Assembly (NCBI GenBank): GCA_022414725.1
Contig: CM039462.1
Coordinates: 98,615,483-98,679,482 of the forward strand
Reading direction: 5' to 3'
Length of the DNA: 64,000 bases
Source: Microglena sp. YARC
Lineage: Eukaryota > Chlorophyta > Chlorophyceae > Chlamydomonadales > Chlamydomonadaceae
Shown here: piece by piece, positions 31,746 to 42,980 of the stretch
How the letters are laid out: each line of letters begins with the position of its first letter
Position numbering within the stretch: position 1 is the first letter of the stretch
The notes under the pieces: model-generated
What the model saw: the letters and a program-made list of their open reading frames with translations, nothing else
Databases searched by the model: none
Told to the model about the DNA's origin: nothing
Translations under genes and position numbers: made by a program

Positions 31746-32009
31746 TTTAGTTGGCGGGTCATGTTTCGAGCTTAGTTTTACCTTGGTCAGGGTGTTAAGC
31801 GCAAATGCCACATCCTCCAAAAGGCCCTGAGTCCAATATTTCAACACCCAGATTAGATAGATCGTCAATACCAACGACTGTCCTCAGTATGCCAACAAAA
31901 ATATTTTCAAACTGGCGGGTGTCCATTCTTGCAATCCACGACATGGTTAATACATTGACCCAACCTGCAATAGGTTTGTGAATAGGTGAGGCCAATCGCA
32001 CATTGATGG

Positions 32010-32053
<44 letters not shown>

Positions 32054-32626
32054 GTGATGATTGAATGATGATGATGATGATGATGGTGGCGGTGGTGGTG
32101 GTGGCTGTAAATCTAGGATGGCCCTACTTACAAACATGCGTTCCTGTCCCGCTTAGGCCACCCTCAAGCCCAAGCTGCTTGTTGTAGTCATAGAAAAGTG
32201 TGAATGCTTAGGAATGAAGTATGTCCCTGTTTTTGTTTGTTTTGGGACAACTGACATCCAACCTCACATAGACCGGCACTACGGTCAACCTCAGCTAAGA
32301 GTTGAAAAAGCTCATGCGTCGTCAATGTTTAACCTTGAGTCAATGATGCACCCAGCTGCCTATCACGACCAAGGCTATGTTGCTGATAAAGCTGCTTAGG
32401 CGTGATGATGATGATGATGAGGAGGAGGTACAGGGAGAAGCAGAGACGTGTACAACATCACTACACTGTGCTAAACCTGTTGCCAAATCAGTTGCACCTT
32501 GCTCCTTGCATGGGTGGTCGGTGTTGTGTGTGCTCACAGGATCCCGCTTGTAGGCATGTTTATAGACATGCCCACACATGAGCAGTTCATTTTCTACTTG
32601 TAATCTTCTCACGCATCTTCTTGCAG
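31746..32626 (+). other. G interior with (GAT)n runs and a small ORF
   Basis: GAT/GATGGT triplets cover 32007-32100 and 32404-32425. Between them, 32214-32399 is a 61-codon ORF whose second half (DIQPHIDRHYGQPQLRVEKA) has a coding-like composition. No family recognised. Confidence 0.35.
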
Positions 32627-32748
32627 CTCACCCTGGATATAAAGGATATGCATCATCGACGTTGGTTGCCGCTTGAAGAGAAACATGGGCTCGGTACATC
32701 CAGTCTGCTCGCAAGGTTGGAGACTGTTGAACTGATCAAAGGATCATG
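32627..32748 (+). other. Possible internal exon within G
   Basis: Preceded by a pyrimidine-rich acceptor (tcttcttgcag) and followed by ATG|GTAAAT. It reads LTLDIKDMHHRRWLPLEEKH and continues to LLARLETVELIKG. If spliced to the segment ending at 30856 it would form part of a G-encoded protein. Unassigned. Confidence 0.3.
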
Positions 32749-35690
32749 GTAAATTGGTTCCATGGCAGCGCATACGCACTAGCATGTCAGATTCAGAACA
32801 GCGCACGATTTATGCCAGATGAAGCACGCCAAGATGGAGAGAACACGGAGCAACTTTGAAGCAAGGTGATTTTTTGTGTATTATTTAATTTTTCATTGGT
32901 TTAAACCATTGATTTATTCAATGTTGAACACACGTTTCATAATGCCACTTGTTCCCCATGTTAGCTTCTTCCTTACGGTATTGGAGGGCTTGTGCAATAT
33001 ATGAGATGGCCAATGGACGGGATTTCATAGGTGCGGCTCTCACCAACATTGCTTCAAAAACGTGTTGAGGTCTAGCCAAGATGCTGCTCAAGAAATATGT
33101 AGACAACAAATACCAAAACAAGCGACAACTGATGCACTGTCACACGACCGCTATGTAGTAACACCACCAACCCACGCCAACCACCACAAATAGTGAATTA
33201 TCAGTGTCATCAAATTCCTTGTAGAAGCCCCCCAAAACTAATGTAACTACACCACACCACTGCCACACCAGCAACCTACCCCTACCCGCCACCCCCCCGC
33301 TGCCTCTTGGTGCAGCTTCCGTCTAGCTACCAATTGGTTCGCTGCGTCTTGGTCCTGGATACCAACATACTTGAGTGTGTGAGCCTGTCTGAGAGTGCTA
33401 GAGCGGAGTAAGAGAGGGATGAGACATATTTCACACATGTTGGAACCTGTGCTCGTGGCCTGGGCCAAAAAGCCTGGTTCCAGATTCCTAGAATTGAAAT
33501 TAGTTGAATAGTTTTTCAGCCAACACTGGGTGGCACCGTCATCCAATTCCTTGTCCACCCCGTGCAATACCCAGGTAAAACAAGGAGCATACTAAGCAGG
33601 TCAATTTCCCAGATATTCAAAACGAATTGCAGAAGCAAGGGGGGGACAGAAAGCTCGGGGCATGGAGAGGAGTTACCCAGTTTTGGGGGGTGCCCAAAGA
33701 TGGACAGGATAGATTGCTACCTAGTCAATGCTTGCCTTCTGACGAGGCGGGGACCCCATAGGTAAAACGATTGTTTGAGGTTCGGTTCATCATACCTGTT
33801 TCCATGTAAGGCCCTCCGGACATCATGGTTGGGTAAGTCCCTTTTAGGCTAAAGAGACCCCCTGGAATGTTACAACATACATATGATATGTTGATGTCAC
33901 CTAGAACTTGGTTGAAGTTGAAATTGGTTACAAGACTCCAGCCAGTCTTCGGCAGTTACTGGTTACAGTTAAAATATTAATAGGAAAATCCTGTTGATGT
34001 AACCGCGAAACAGGCTGGAGCCATGTAACCAAGTCTTCGTTAAAGATGTTGTATCAAAAGATTCAATGCTGAAGTACCACTTTATCTTAGATACTGTACC
34101 GTGTCCTTGTAATTCGTTAGGAACCACATGTGTACGGTGTGGTGAGTTGTGGTTACCCAAACTTAGAATATTAGTGTTCGTATACACTACTTGATGAGAA
34201 GTTGTCCTTCATTAACAATGATTATATGAGGACATTGGTTGAAGTTGATAGGATAAATGTTTTAATGTTGGTGTCACCGCGAAACAGGCCGAAGCCATGT
34301 AAACATATTCATGTTCAAGCAGTTGTATTACACTATTCATTGATCAAGTTACCACTCCTATGTGTCCTTGCTATTCGCGGGGACCGCATCTGAACCATGT
34401 TGTTAATATAGCCCCTCCTAACCTCGTATCTTGAATATTTCATGTTGGGCAAGTCCCTTCAGCCGAATTGGCCACCCCATATACTGTAACATTTGCATGT
34501 TCTTACTCACTTATGCTCAGTTATGCCAATCCCCCCAAACAACCATTCATAAATAAGCCTATCGAAAATGAATCGTTCCTAAGGTGCTACCGTTGTATTT
34601 ATGGATGTTGTTACAGTCTAGGGGTAGGCCAAATAGGCTAAAGGGATTTTCCCAACCGTGACATAAGGGGCTACAGCAGGGGAAATGCCCCTCCCCCCCC
34701 CCCCCCCCCAAAAAAAGGTTTACGGGCCCTGAGTTCGTGCTCCAGTGAAATTGTAATTTTATGATTACGGTATGCTATTGTTGAATAAGACGTGTATCTT
34801 TACTTTTGGACGCTGAACCATGGTGTACAGGCTCAGGTAGCAGACGACACTATATAATCAACCATTGTTCTCGAGGTTAAAAGCAAAGTGCGCATACATG
34901 CATACACCGTTTGAGATGCCTCTCTATCATGGCTTGCTTTTATGTAATCTAACACCGACTTCAATCTTGACTTGCGCCACTATGCATCTTCGTATCATCA
35001 CCGTCGTCATCAGCAGCAGCACCAGCAAAACCCATCCCTGTTAATGAAGCAGACCACCTCCGATTGAATTGTAACACATCCGTCGTACCCACCCCACCCC
35101 CATCCCCACCCCACCCACCCACCCAGGAACGCAAACAATGAACACATATCGCTGCAACGATCTTGCTGCCGACCTGGGTATGTCGCAACGTGCAAGATTA
35201 CACATTTCCACGGCAAGTCAAGATATCGCACGCGCAGTAACAATACCAGCATTTGGAGGCACCTAGCCCGACCTAACCGCCACCCCGCGCCACCCTCACG
35301 TTGGGGGGGCCCAGCCCTAACCTAATCCTCGTGATTTCGAAGTTTCGAGTTATCTCTCAGGCCTGTTACTACCAGACCAATATATTCCAGTCAATGGACA
35401 CCTCTTCCGCGCTCGTCTTTCATCCCCCACGCGCTTCTCAATTTCGCATGGGCGCATCTATCCCCCATTCCCCCCTGGCATGCCTGAAATTCGCCTGGTG
35501 CGCCTGCATCCCCCCTGGCGTGCTTGAAATTCGCATGAACCGAGGACCAGGTCGGTCAATCCTGGTGCCTATAGCGACACTTCCAAAGTGCATCTCGTCG
35601 TCAACATGCTACGAATCAACGGGAAACGAGAAACTGCATTTCATACATGCCACTGCGAGCTCCAGATGGCAGCGGCGACGGATTCTTCTC
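32749..35690. other. G interior without recognisable genes
   Basis: Nearly 3 kb. A poly-C run lies at 34693-34709. Two diverged copies of a segment with gcgaaacaggcygragccatgta occur near 34002 and 34280. A few minus-strand ORFs of 60-100 codons (for example 33247-33567) match nothing I know. Confidence 0.5.
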
Positions 35691-37495
35691 TCTCCCTCCC
35701 CTCTCTACCTCCAATCCTCAATACATCTATGATGCACACAAACATCCACAACCTTACAGCCCTCCACCCTTTCTCCTTCCATAACTGTACAGAACCACAC
35801 ATCCCTTCCATCCATAATACATCTATGGTGCACACAAATATCCAACCAATCTTAAAGCCCTCGCTCACTCACTCACTCCTCCCCTTCCTCCATACCCACA
35901 CATCCTTCCATGCTCAATACATCTATGTTGCACAGAAACATCCCACAACCTTACAGCCCCCCCCCCCCTCCCCCTCCCCTCCCACACATCCCTTCCATCC
36001 ACAATGCATCTATGTTGCGCACACACATCCCACAACCTTATAGCCCCTCCCCCCCCCCCCCCCCCCTCCCCCCCCCCCCTCTCTCCACGCCCACACATCT
36101 CTTCCATCCTACATATGTATATGTTACATATAAACATCGCTCAATCTTACAGCCCCCCCCCCCCTCCATCCCTCCCTCCCTCCCTCCCTCCACACCCAAA
36201 CATCCCTTCTATACTCTATACTCCTATGATGCAAACAAATATCCCTCAAGCTTGCAGCCCTTCTCCCTCCCTCCACACCCAAACATTCCTTCCATCCACA
36301 ATGCATCCATATTGCACACAAACATCCCAAAACCTTATTGCCCCCCCCCCCCCCCCCCCCTCCCTCCCTCCCTCTCTCCACACCCACACATTTCTTCCAT
36401 CCTAAATATATATATGGTGCACACAAACATCCCACAACCTTATAACCTTCCATCCCCACTTCCTCCTTCCGCATCCACACATCGCTTCCATCCTCAACAC
36501 ACCTGGTGTACACTAACACCCCACAAACTTATATCCCCCCTATTGAATGACACGGAATGCGAGTGCGTTCTTATCATCTTGCCCTCAGGCCCCCCCTCCC
36601 TCCCTCCTCCCCTCTCTCCACACCCACACATCCCTTCCATCCTCAATACATTGTGCACACAAACATCACACAGCCCTCCCGCTACACCCACACATCTCTT
36701 CCATCTGCAATCCACCCATATATGATACAAACAAACATCCTACTAACTTACAGCCTTTCTCCCTCCCTCCCTCCCTCTATCCCTCTATCCCTTCCCCCAA
36801 ACCCACAAATCCCTTCCATCTTCAATACACCTACTGTGCACACAAACATCCCACAGCCATCCCTCTACAACCACACATCCCTTCCATCCACAATACATCT
36901 TTGTTGCACACAAACATAGCACAACTGTATAGCTCCCTCCCTCCCTCCACACCCGCACATCCCTTCTATCCTCGATGCAACTACGATACAAACAAATATC
37001 ACTAATTTACAGCCATCCTCCCTCGATCCATTCATACTCACACGTCCCTTCCTTCCTTAATACATCTATGATGCACACAAACGTCCAACGACCTTACAGC
37101 CCCCCCCCTCCCTCCCATGCCCACACAACCCTTCCATCCTCAATACACCTATGATGCACACAAACATCCCACAACCTTACAACTCTCCCTTCATCCCTCC
37201 CTCCTCCACTCCCTTCACACCCACACATCCCTTCCATCCTCAATCCACCTATGATGCAAATAAACATCCAACTAACTTACAGCCTTTATCCCTCTCTCCC
37301 TCCCGTCCTCCACACCCACACATCCCTTCCATACTCTATATATAATTGGTGCTCACAAACACCCCACATCCTTACCTCCCTCCTCCTCCTCCCCTCCTGC
37401 CCTCCCTCCTCCTCCTCCTCCCCCCTCCTCCCTCCCTCCACACCCACACATCCCTTCCATCCACAATACATCTATGTTGCACATTAAGTTATAAG
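35691..37495 (+). repeat. Pyrimidine-rich minisatellite of ~100-115 bp units
   Basis: About 16 units, each with catcccttccatccncaata, catctatgatgcacacaaac and a ccctccctcc tract of variable length. C runs up to about 20 occur. Proline-rich frames on the plus strand and glycine-rich ones on the minus are artefacts. Confidence 0.9.
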
Positions 37496-37539
37496 CATTT
37501 GACGAAAACCCTCCTTGAATATTGCCAGATGGGTTAAGC

Positions 37540-37950
37540 TACCATGACGTTCGACCTCCTACATATGTGCCCCCAACGTCTGAACTCCAGACGTCTAGTC
37601 ATCCTCGTCGCTAACCCCAACGTCTGAACTTTAAACGTTCGACCACCCTTGCCACTATCACTGGCCTCTTAACTCGAACCGTTCAAGCGTCCGTGCAAGT
37701 ATCGCTAACCTCTGAACTTCAAACGTTTGACGTGCTACATATGTGCCCCCAACGTCTGTCCACATCCTTCACCCTTGTAACTTTCACTTACGTCTGAACT
37801 CCAAACGTTTGAGCGCCCATGCAACTGTCGCTAACCTCTGAACTTCAAACGGTAGAGCAACCTTGCAACTCTCGCTGACCTGTGAACGTCAGACGTCCGA
37901 CCACCTTCATAACAGCCCCCAACGTCTGTACTACAGACGTCCAGTCATAG
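37540..37950 (+). repeat. Short interspersed repeat with aacgtctgaactycaracgt motif
   Basis: At least seven copies of a motif built around aacgtctgaact...aaacgtt, each a near-palindrome, separated by 20-40 bp of related spacer (gaccacccttgccact and variants). Confidence 0.75.
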
Positions 37951-37957
37951 CTATGTA

Positions 37958-38822
37958 GGGGTAAGGGGGGCAATCCCATGGCTGTGCAGGGGAGGGGGGG
38001 CACTGCCATGGCTGTGTAGGGGTTCGGGGGACTACCATGTCTGCGTAGGGGTTAGGGGGGCACTCCTATGGCTGCTTAGGGGTTGGGGGGACACTGCCAT
38101 GGCTGTGTAGGGGTGGGGGGCACTGCCATGGCTGTGTAGGGTGGGGGGCACTGCCATGGCTGTGTCGGGGTGGGGTGGCACTGCCATGGCTGCATAGTGG
38201 TGGGGGGGGCACTGCCATGGTTGTGTAGGGGTTCGGGGGACTGCCATGTATGGCTGGGGTTGGGGGGGCACTACTATGGCTGTGTAGGGTGGGGGGGGCA
38301 CTGCCATGGCTGTGTAGGGGTTGGTGGGGCACTGCCATTGCTATGTAGGGGTGGGGGGGCACTGCCCCATTGCTATGTAGGGGTTGGGGGGCACTGCCAT
38401 GGCTGTGTAGGGGTTGGGGGGGCACTGCCATGGCTGTGTAGGGGTTGTGGGGCACTGCCATGGCTGTGTAGGGGTTGCGGGGGCACTGCCATGGCTGTGT
38501 AGGGTGGGGGGGAACTGCCATGGCTGTGTAGGCGAGGAGGGGGCACTGCCATGGCTGTGTAGGGGAGGAGGCCACTGCCATGGCTGTGTAGGCGTTGGTG
38601 GGGCACTGCCATGGCTGTGTAGGGGTTGCGGGGCACTGCCATGGCAGTGTAGGGGTTGTGGGGGCACTGCCATGGCTGTGTAGGGGTGGGGTGGGGGGCA
38701 CTGTCATGGCTGTGTAGGGGTGGGGGGGCACTGTCATGGATGTAGGGGTGAGGGGGCTCTGCCATGGCTGGGATTGGGGGGGCACTGGCATGGCTGTTTA
38801 TGGGTGGGGGTTGGGGGGGGGG
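37958..38822 (+). repeat. G-rich minisatellite of ~29-31 bp units
   Basis: About 28 units of tgtgtaggggttgggggggc followed by actgccatggc. Four-to-eight-base G runs recur once or twice per unit on the plus strand. The minus-strand frame of repeated HSHGSAPPTP is an artefact of the period. Confidence 0.95.
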
Positions 38823-39299
38823 CATTCCAGATTCTGGAAGTTAATGAAAACGGTTATCAAGGTGCCCCGAACGTCGAAATTATGGAGGTTTGAGATAGTT
38901 GCGTTGGTGCACGAACGTCCGGATTGTGGAGTTTGGGACTGTTGTTGGTGCTCGAACGTCCGGATTTTGGAAGTTTGGGACTGTTTAATTGTGGCTCGAA
39001 CGTCCGGATTGTGGACGTTTGGGACCGTTGAGTTGTTGCACGAACGTCCGGATTGTGTAAGTTCGGGACAGGTGAGTTGGTGAACGAACGTGAAGATTGT
39101 GGAAGTTCGGGACTGTCGAGTCGATGCACGAACTTCCGGATTGTGGAAGTTTGGGACAGATAAGTAGGAGCACGAACGTCCACATAGTGGAAGTTTGGGA
39201 CGGTCGAGGGGGGGCACGAACGTCCAGAGTACGGTAGTTCGGGACAGTTGAGTTGGTGCGCGAACGTCCGGAATGTGGAAGTTCGTGACAGTTGAGGGG
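38823..39299 (-). repeat. Right array of 44-bp repeats in G, inner part
   Basis: The same 44-bp unit in reverse orientation (core cacgaacgtccggattgtgg). Its inner edge (gttatcaaggtgccccgaacg near 38855) is the mirror of 30270-30300 on the left, so the inverted symmetry reaches about 1.4 kb into G. A solo LTR interrupts it at 39300. Confidence 0.85.
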
Positions 39300-40193
39300 T
39301 GTAACACACAGGAAAAGGAGTTAGGGAGCGCGCTTTAGGGTAGGGCCAATCTGCACACGTCACCGACTGCTGTTTAGTCGGGTAGTGTCGGCTGACAACT
39401 AAGCGACTGATAGTCAATCAAGTAGTGCCGTAATCTAACTAATTCCAAGTCTAGTGGACGACAATTACCGTCCTTGGTCAAGGGACGCGCAACCGCGGAT
39501 CGTCGGACAGAAGGTCTTCGGACAGCTATTCAAATATCTTAACTATACAAGCCTAATGCCAGCCACAGGTACTGCCTCTGAGCACGTACTTTCAGGGGGG
39601 TCTTCAGGGTCTCGAGGCCGGGACAAGGATATGTCGCTGGGGCCGGGCTGGGGTCTTCAGGGTCTTGAGGCCGGGACAAGGATATGTCGCGGAGGGCCGG
39701 GCTGGGGTCTTCAGGGTCTTGGCAAATCAGGGTCTCGGGTCGCGACAAGGATATGTCCGACAGGGCGATGCGGGGAATCAAAGACAACTCACGTAGAGGA
39801 GACTGGGACAAGAGACGGGACTCCAGGGGTGACTCTTGACTCGGGGTTACAAGTGAATTAAGATATAATTTAAGACTCAGGCGTAGGCACTCTATTTATA
39901 GCTTTTCCTATCGGAATATTCCTAAAGAACATTCCTCGAACATTCCTTCGAAAATTCCCAATTGGATCTTCTCTCAAAGGGTCGCTCCCAAACGGACCTT
40001 TCCCTAGGAAAATCCCCCACGGAACCTTCCATCGGCCAACTAGATCTCGGATCGGGAACATTGGACGGACCCCTACTATTGCGACGGAACCTTACGCAGG
40101 TCCTCGCCCAAACTACAACTCAAAGCTCTCATATCTGACTGTACTGCGCTACGTGCGTGTATCTTTGTGTCACACCCGAATCGTGGTGTAACA
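39300..40193. repeat. Solo LTR (894 bp) in the right array of G
   Basis: TGTAACACAC...GGTGTAACA with TG...CA ends and AGGGG duplicated on both sides (39295-39299, 40194-40198). No coding region and no second copy, so it is a solo LTR; TGTAACAC starts are common in gypsy LTRs of plants. Inside, a ~53-bp unit (cagggtctcgaggccgggac...) is repeated about four times at 39605-39770. Confidence 0.75.
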
Positions 40194-40198
40194 AGGGG

Positions 40199-40807
40199 TG
40201 GCTCGAACGTCCGGATTATGGAAGTTTGGGCCCGTCGAGCAGGAGCACGAACGTCCAATTTGTGGAAGTTAGGGACGGTTGAGGGGAGGCTCGAACGTCC
40301 GGATTGTGGAAGTTTGGGACAGTTGAGGGGTTGCACGAACGTCCACATTGTGGGAGTTTGGGCCCGTTGAGCAGGTGCACGAACGTCCACTTTGTGAAAG
40401 TTTGGGATAGTTGAGATGGTGCACGAACGTCCGGATTGTAGAAGTTTTTGACGGTCGAGGGGGGGCACGAACGTCCAGATTATGGAAGTTCCGGACCGTT
40501 GAGCAGGTGCACAAACGTCCTGATTTTGGAAGTTTGGGCCCGTTGAGCAGGTGCACGAACGTCCGGATTGTGGAAGTTTAGGACGGTGTAGTAGGTGCAC
40601 GAACGTTCAGATAGTGGTAGTTTGGGCGCCGTTGAGCAGATGCTCGAACGTCCAGATTGTGGAAGTTTCAGTTCTGGACCAACGTATCGGATTCGCGACG
40701 AACCTCCACTTATCGGACGTCGCGCGAGTTCGCAGCCTTATCGAACGTCCACAATACGGAAGGTTTGAACCTCCACATTATGGAAGTTCTTACCTGGTGA
40801 CCTAGCT
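40199..40807 (-). repeat. Right terminal inverted repeat and array of G, outer part
   Basis: Resumes the reversed 44-bp units after the solo LTR and ends in the unique terminal ~150 bp (40655-40807), an inverted copy of 22762-22912 with only a few differences. Confidence 0.85.
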
Positions 40808-40815
40808 GCGACGTC

Positions 40816-41140
40816 AAGGACGCGAGCAGACGAAGACGGGGTATCTCCACCGATGTCCAGGCTAGTCGCCGACTTGAGTCTGCACGTCACAGTCATCTAC
40901 GACAGACGGGAGGAGGCGACAGACGGCAGGGGAGGAAAAGGAAGAGAGGATGGAGGAATGACTGGGGGGGGTTACTTCCACGATGGCGGAAGGATCCTCC
41001 TCTCCGGCAGCAAAGGCCGCTGGCGCGCAATCGTCTAGCCAATGTGTCGTCATGTCAGGACTTCGGAACTTCCAGAATGAAGCTCGTTGAAGCCAAGTAG
41101 AGGACGACGCAGAAGATGCATTGCAAAGCAGTGGTACCAT
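40816..41140 (-). pseudogene. Copia D gag, N-terminal segment before G
   Basis: Starts near ATGGTACCACTGC (41140), 17 bp after the LTR. The frame from this ATG stops at 40862, while the frame that crosses G reads SLDIGGDTPSSSARVLDVA and continues beyond G as NLSPVFEALPADPDFAKPAK. A frameshift between these is likely. The in-frame crossing is the evidence that G inserted into D's coding sequence. Confidence 0.6.
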
Positions 41141-41156
41141 GATGAGCCCGATAACC

Positions 41157-41498
41157 TATCAGCTTTAATACACTCCGTAGAGTGGACAGAGATGATTGCG
41201 ACGGAACAGACGCGCCAATCTATACACGGAGACGAGAATAATATTACAAGCACAGGAGACCCATTAAGGGGCACCAGTGGAGGAAGGAGCGGCAGCCTGG
41301 AAACCTGATAAGGGTACAGGCTATACAGCACGTGTTAGGGGATCAGGGGACGCAGCCCACCAGAAGAGCTGTCACCGTGTCATGAAGGATGACACAGTCT
41401 ACGGGAAGCTGTTACTATCAACAGCTATAGTTCTAAGGAAGTACAGTAGTAGTCACCAAGACATAAAACGATCAAGTGAACCGCAATTGATGCTGATA
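41157..41498 (-). repeat. 5' LTR of copia D
   Basis: Matches 19241-19582 along its whole length. The internal side on the minus strand continues GGTTATCGGGCTCATC (41141-41156), a primer-site relative. The outer side is CCATG (41499-41503), repeated at 19236-19240. Confidence 0.9.
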
Positions 41499-41558
41499 CC
41501 ATGGGACAGCAGGCGTGCCATCGAAGATGAGTGTAGGGGGCTTCGCTCCTGGAGACGC
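41499..41558 (-). CDS. Element A gag segment between insertions C and D
   Basis: Sixty bases that encode SPGAKPPTLIFDGTPAVPW on the minus strand. It joins in frame to the start codon beyond C and to HKFGPFLIRHLRS beyond D. The Phe-x-Gly...Trp pattern is typical of the start of copia gag. CCATG at 41499-41503 is the duplicated target of D. Confidence 0.75.
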
Positions 41559-41755
41559 TGTCAGCTTTAGCTGTTCATTGGTTCTACCTGGCCTATTGGC
41601 TACGCAACCTATCGCGTCTGTCCTTTCCCGTAACCTAAGGGTTTTGGGGTTTGCCGTCAGGACTCCTCTCTCAAGAGGCGTCCCTCGGCTCTTTTAACTG
41701 TCCAGTTGTCTAAACACTTCGTTCCTGGTCTCCTCACGTCCCCTGAACTCTGTCA
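41559..41755 (+). repeat. 5' LTR of copia C
   Basis: TGTCAGCTTTAG...CTCTGTCA, 197 bp, TG...CA ends. Confidence 0.95.
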
Positions 41756-41775
41756 GGTTATGGGCCCATCACGCT
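41756..41775 (+). promoter_or_regulatory. Primer-binding site of copia C, matching half of initiator tRNA-Met
   Basis: GGTTATGGGCCCATCACGCT begins at the first base after the LTR. It is complementary to the anticodon arm of plant initiator tRNA-Met (AGCGTGgTGGGCCCATAACC) at 19 of 20 positions by my recollection of that tRNA. This is the half-tRNA primer type described for Drosophila copia. Confidence 0.75.
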
Positions 41776-41778
41776 AAC

Positions 41779-42980
41779 CACTGCCACCAGGAAGCTCCGG
41801 CAGGCCTACTCCTGCCGATCTGGAGGAGCGAGCTAGGAACGAGCCTCTCCCTGAGGACTCGTCTGAGGTCTCTTCTGTGACAGGCATTGCTGGTGAAGAA
41901 GGTGGAGGTGAACCGGGGATTGATGCTGAGAATGCCGCCAGGCGTTCTTGGGTCAATCCCCTCGCGGGTAAGACGTCCACGAGTGCAGTGCTCAAGTGGG
42001 ATTTGAGGGGTGACCCTGATTTGATTCCGTTGACGGAGGAAGAGATGGATAGGAATGTAGAGGCGTACCGAGTTGAACTGAATCAGCAGATGTCAAAATT
42101 GCAGCGCCTCAAGCAGGCTTCTAGGACACCCCTGCCTCCTGTTGACTTTCATTTTCCTGATCGTGTTTCTGATGCTGAGGCCATCAGGGCTCTAGATGGG
42201 GCTGAGTCCAGGCTTAGGTTACATGATGGCTCTGATGTGTGGGTTAGCAATGAGGAAAAGGCTTTTTCCTACATGTTACTCACAATGAGCAAGGAGTTAC
42301 AGGAGGTCTTTAGGCACTATGGTTCTTGTCAGGAGATCTATGATGAGGTGGAGTCGTGGGCAGTGCAGCATGCTCGTAGATTGGGACCGAAACTGGTAGC
42401 TGATTTGAGGGCGGTTCAGATGACCTACTCTGAATCCCCTACAACCTATTTCAATAGGGTGAAAAGGTTGGCACTCATGCTACTCAAATCGGGTACAACA
42501 GTTTCCGAATTTCAATGTACTGAGATCGCGATCGCTGGTGCATCTCATCCTCGATTTTCTGGTTTGCTGACCATGTTCAGTGGTCCTGAGTTTGTTGAGA
42601 ATCAGATCACGTTTGCTGAAGTGCAATATCGTTATGAGTCCATAGACACAGCAAACCAGAGGCTGCTGTCTAATCACCCTCACTACCCACCATGGGTAAA
42701 ATCAACCCCCACTCACCTACCCTCCCCTTTGCCAGCAATGGCTGCTGCAGGATTACCTCAGGGCAGTGGAGTGCCGCAGTGCATCTACTGCCCTCGCCCT
42801 GGACACGCTTCGGAAACTTGCTGGACGCAGTTCCCGAAGCTTCGCCCTCGTGGTGCTGCTCGTGGAGGTCGTGGCGGTCAGAAGAAGCCACCACCACGAG
42901 GTGGAGGAGGAGCTGCACCAGTCAGCCGTGCTGAATATACCGCATTGATGGCTCAGATGGCTGTACTTGCTAAGAAGTGA
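41779..42980 (+). CDS. Copia C gag
   Basis: One frame, open from about 41779 to the TGA at 42978-42980. No in-frame ATG lies near its start; the first is at about residue 55 of the open stretch after 41877. It has a helical gag core (MSKELQEVFRHYGSCQEIYDE, then RVKRLALMLLKSG) and a CCHC knuckle (C-I-Y-C-x4-H-x4-C) at 42780-42821, then an Arg/Gly-rich tail. The stop is followed in the same frame by the protease. Confidence 0.85.

Larger units (their letters stand above)
22762..40807. mobile_element. Foldback-like transposon G (18 kb) with long tandem-repeat inverted ends
   Basis: Left end CAGCTAGGTCACCAG... and right end ...CTGGTGACCTAGCT(G) are inverted copies, alignable for over 330 bp (22762-23110 against about 40480-40807), and most of both ends is made of 44-bp repeats. 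The flanks gcgacgtc (22754-22761) and gcgacgtc (40808-40815) are a direct duplication of 7-8 bp. G interrupts an open gag frame of D. Within it lie gypsy H and a solo LTR; about 11 kb are its own. Inverted ends built of tandem repeats recall foldback or Galileo elements. No transposase recognised. Confidence 0.85.
19241..41498 (-). mobile_element. Copia element D, internally deleted, carrying transposon G
   Basis: Identical-length 342-bp LTRs at 19241-19582 and 41157-41498 with about two differences, and a perfect CCATG target duplication. Without G, D is about 4.2 kb. On the minus strand it has a primer site, gag, an integrase fragment and a long untranslated region; RT and RNase H are not found. 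It is a shortened relative of B. G is inserted in gag at 22762, and deleting G rejoins the reading frame. Confidence 0.9.

Noticed and set aside
35910..36725. Proline-rich protein genes (PPPSLPP...) on the plus strand and glycine-rich ones on the minus
   Set aside because: The frames exist only because the pyrimidine-rich repeat lacks stops; unit lengths are not multiples of three and no frame is conserved.
38032..38825. Repetitive HSHGSAPPTP protein on the minus strand
   Set aside because: Three overlapping frames show the same peptide periodicity, as expected from a 29-31 bp minisatellite; no start context or conservation.
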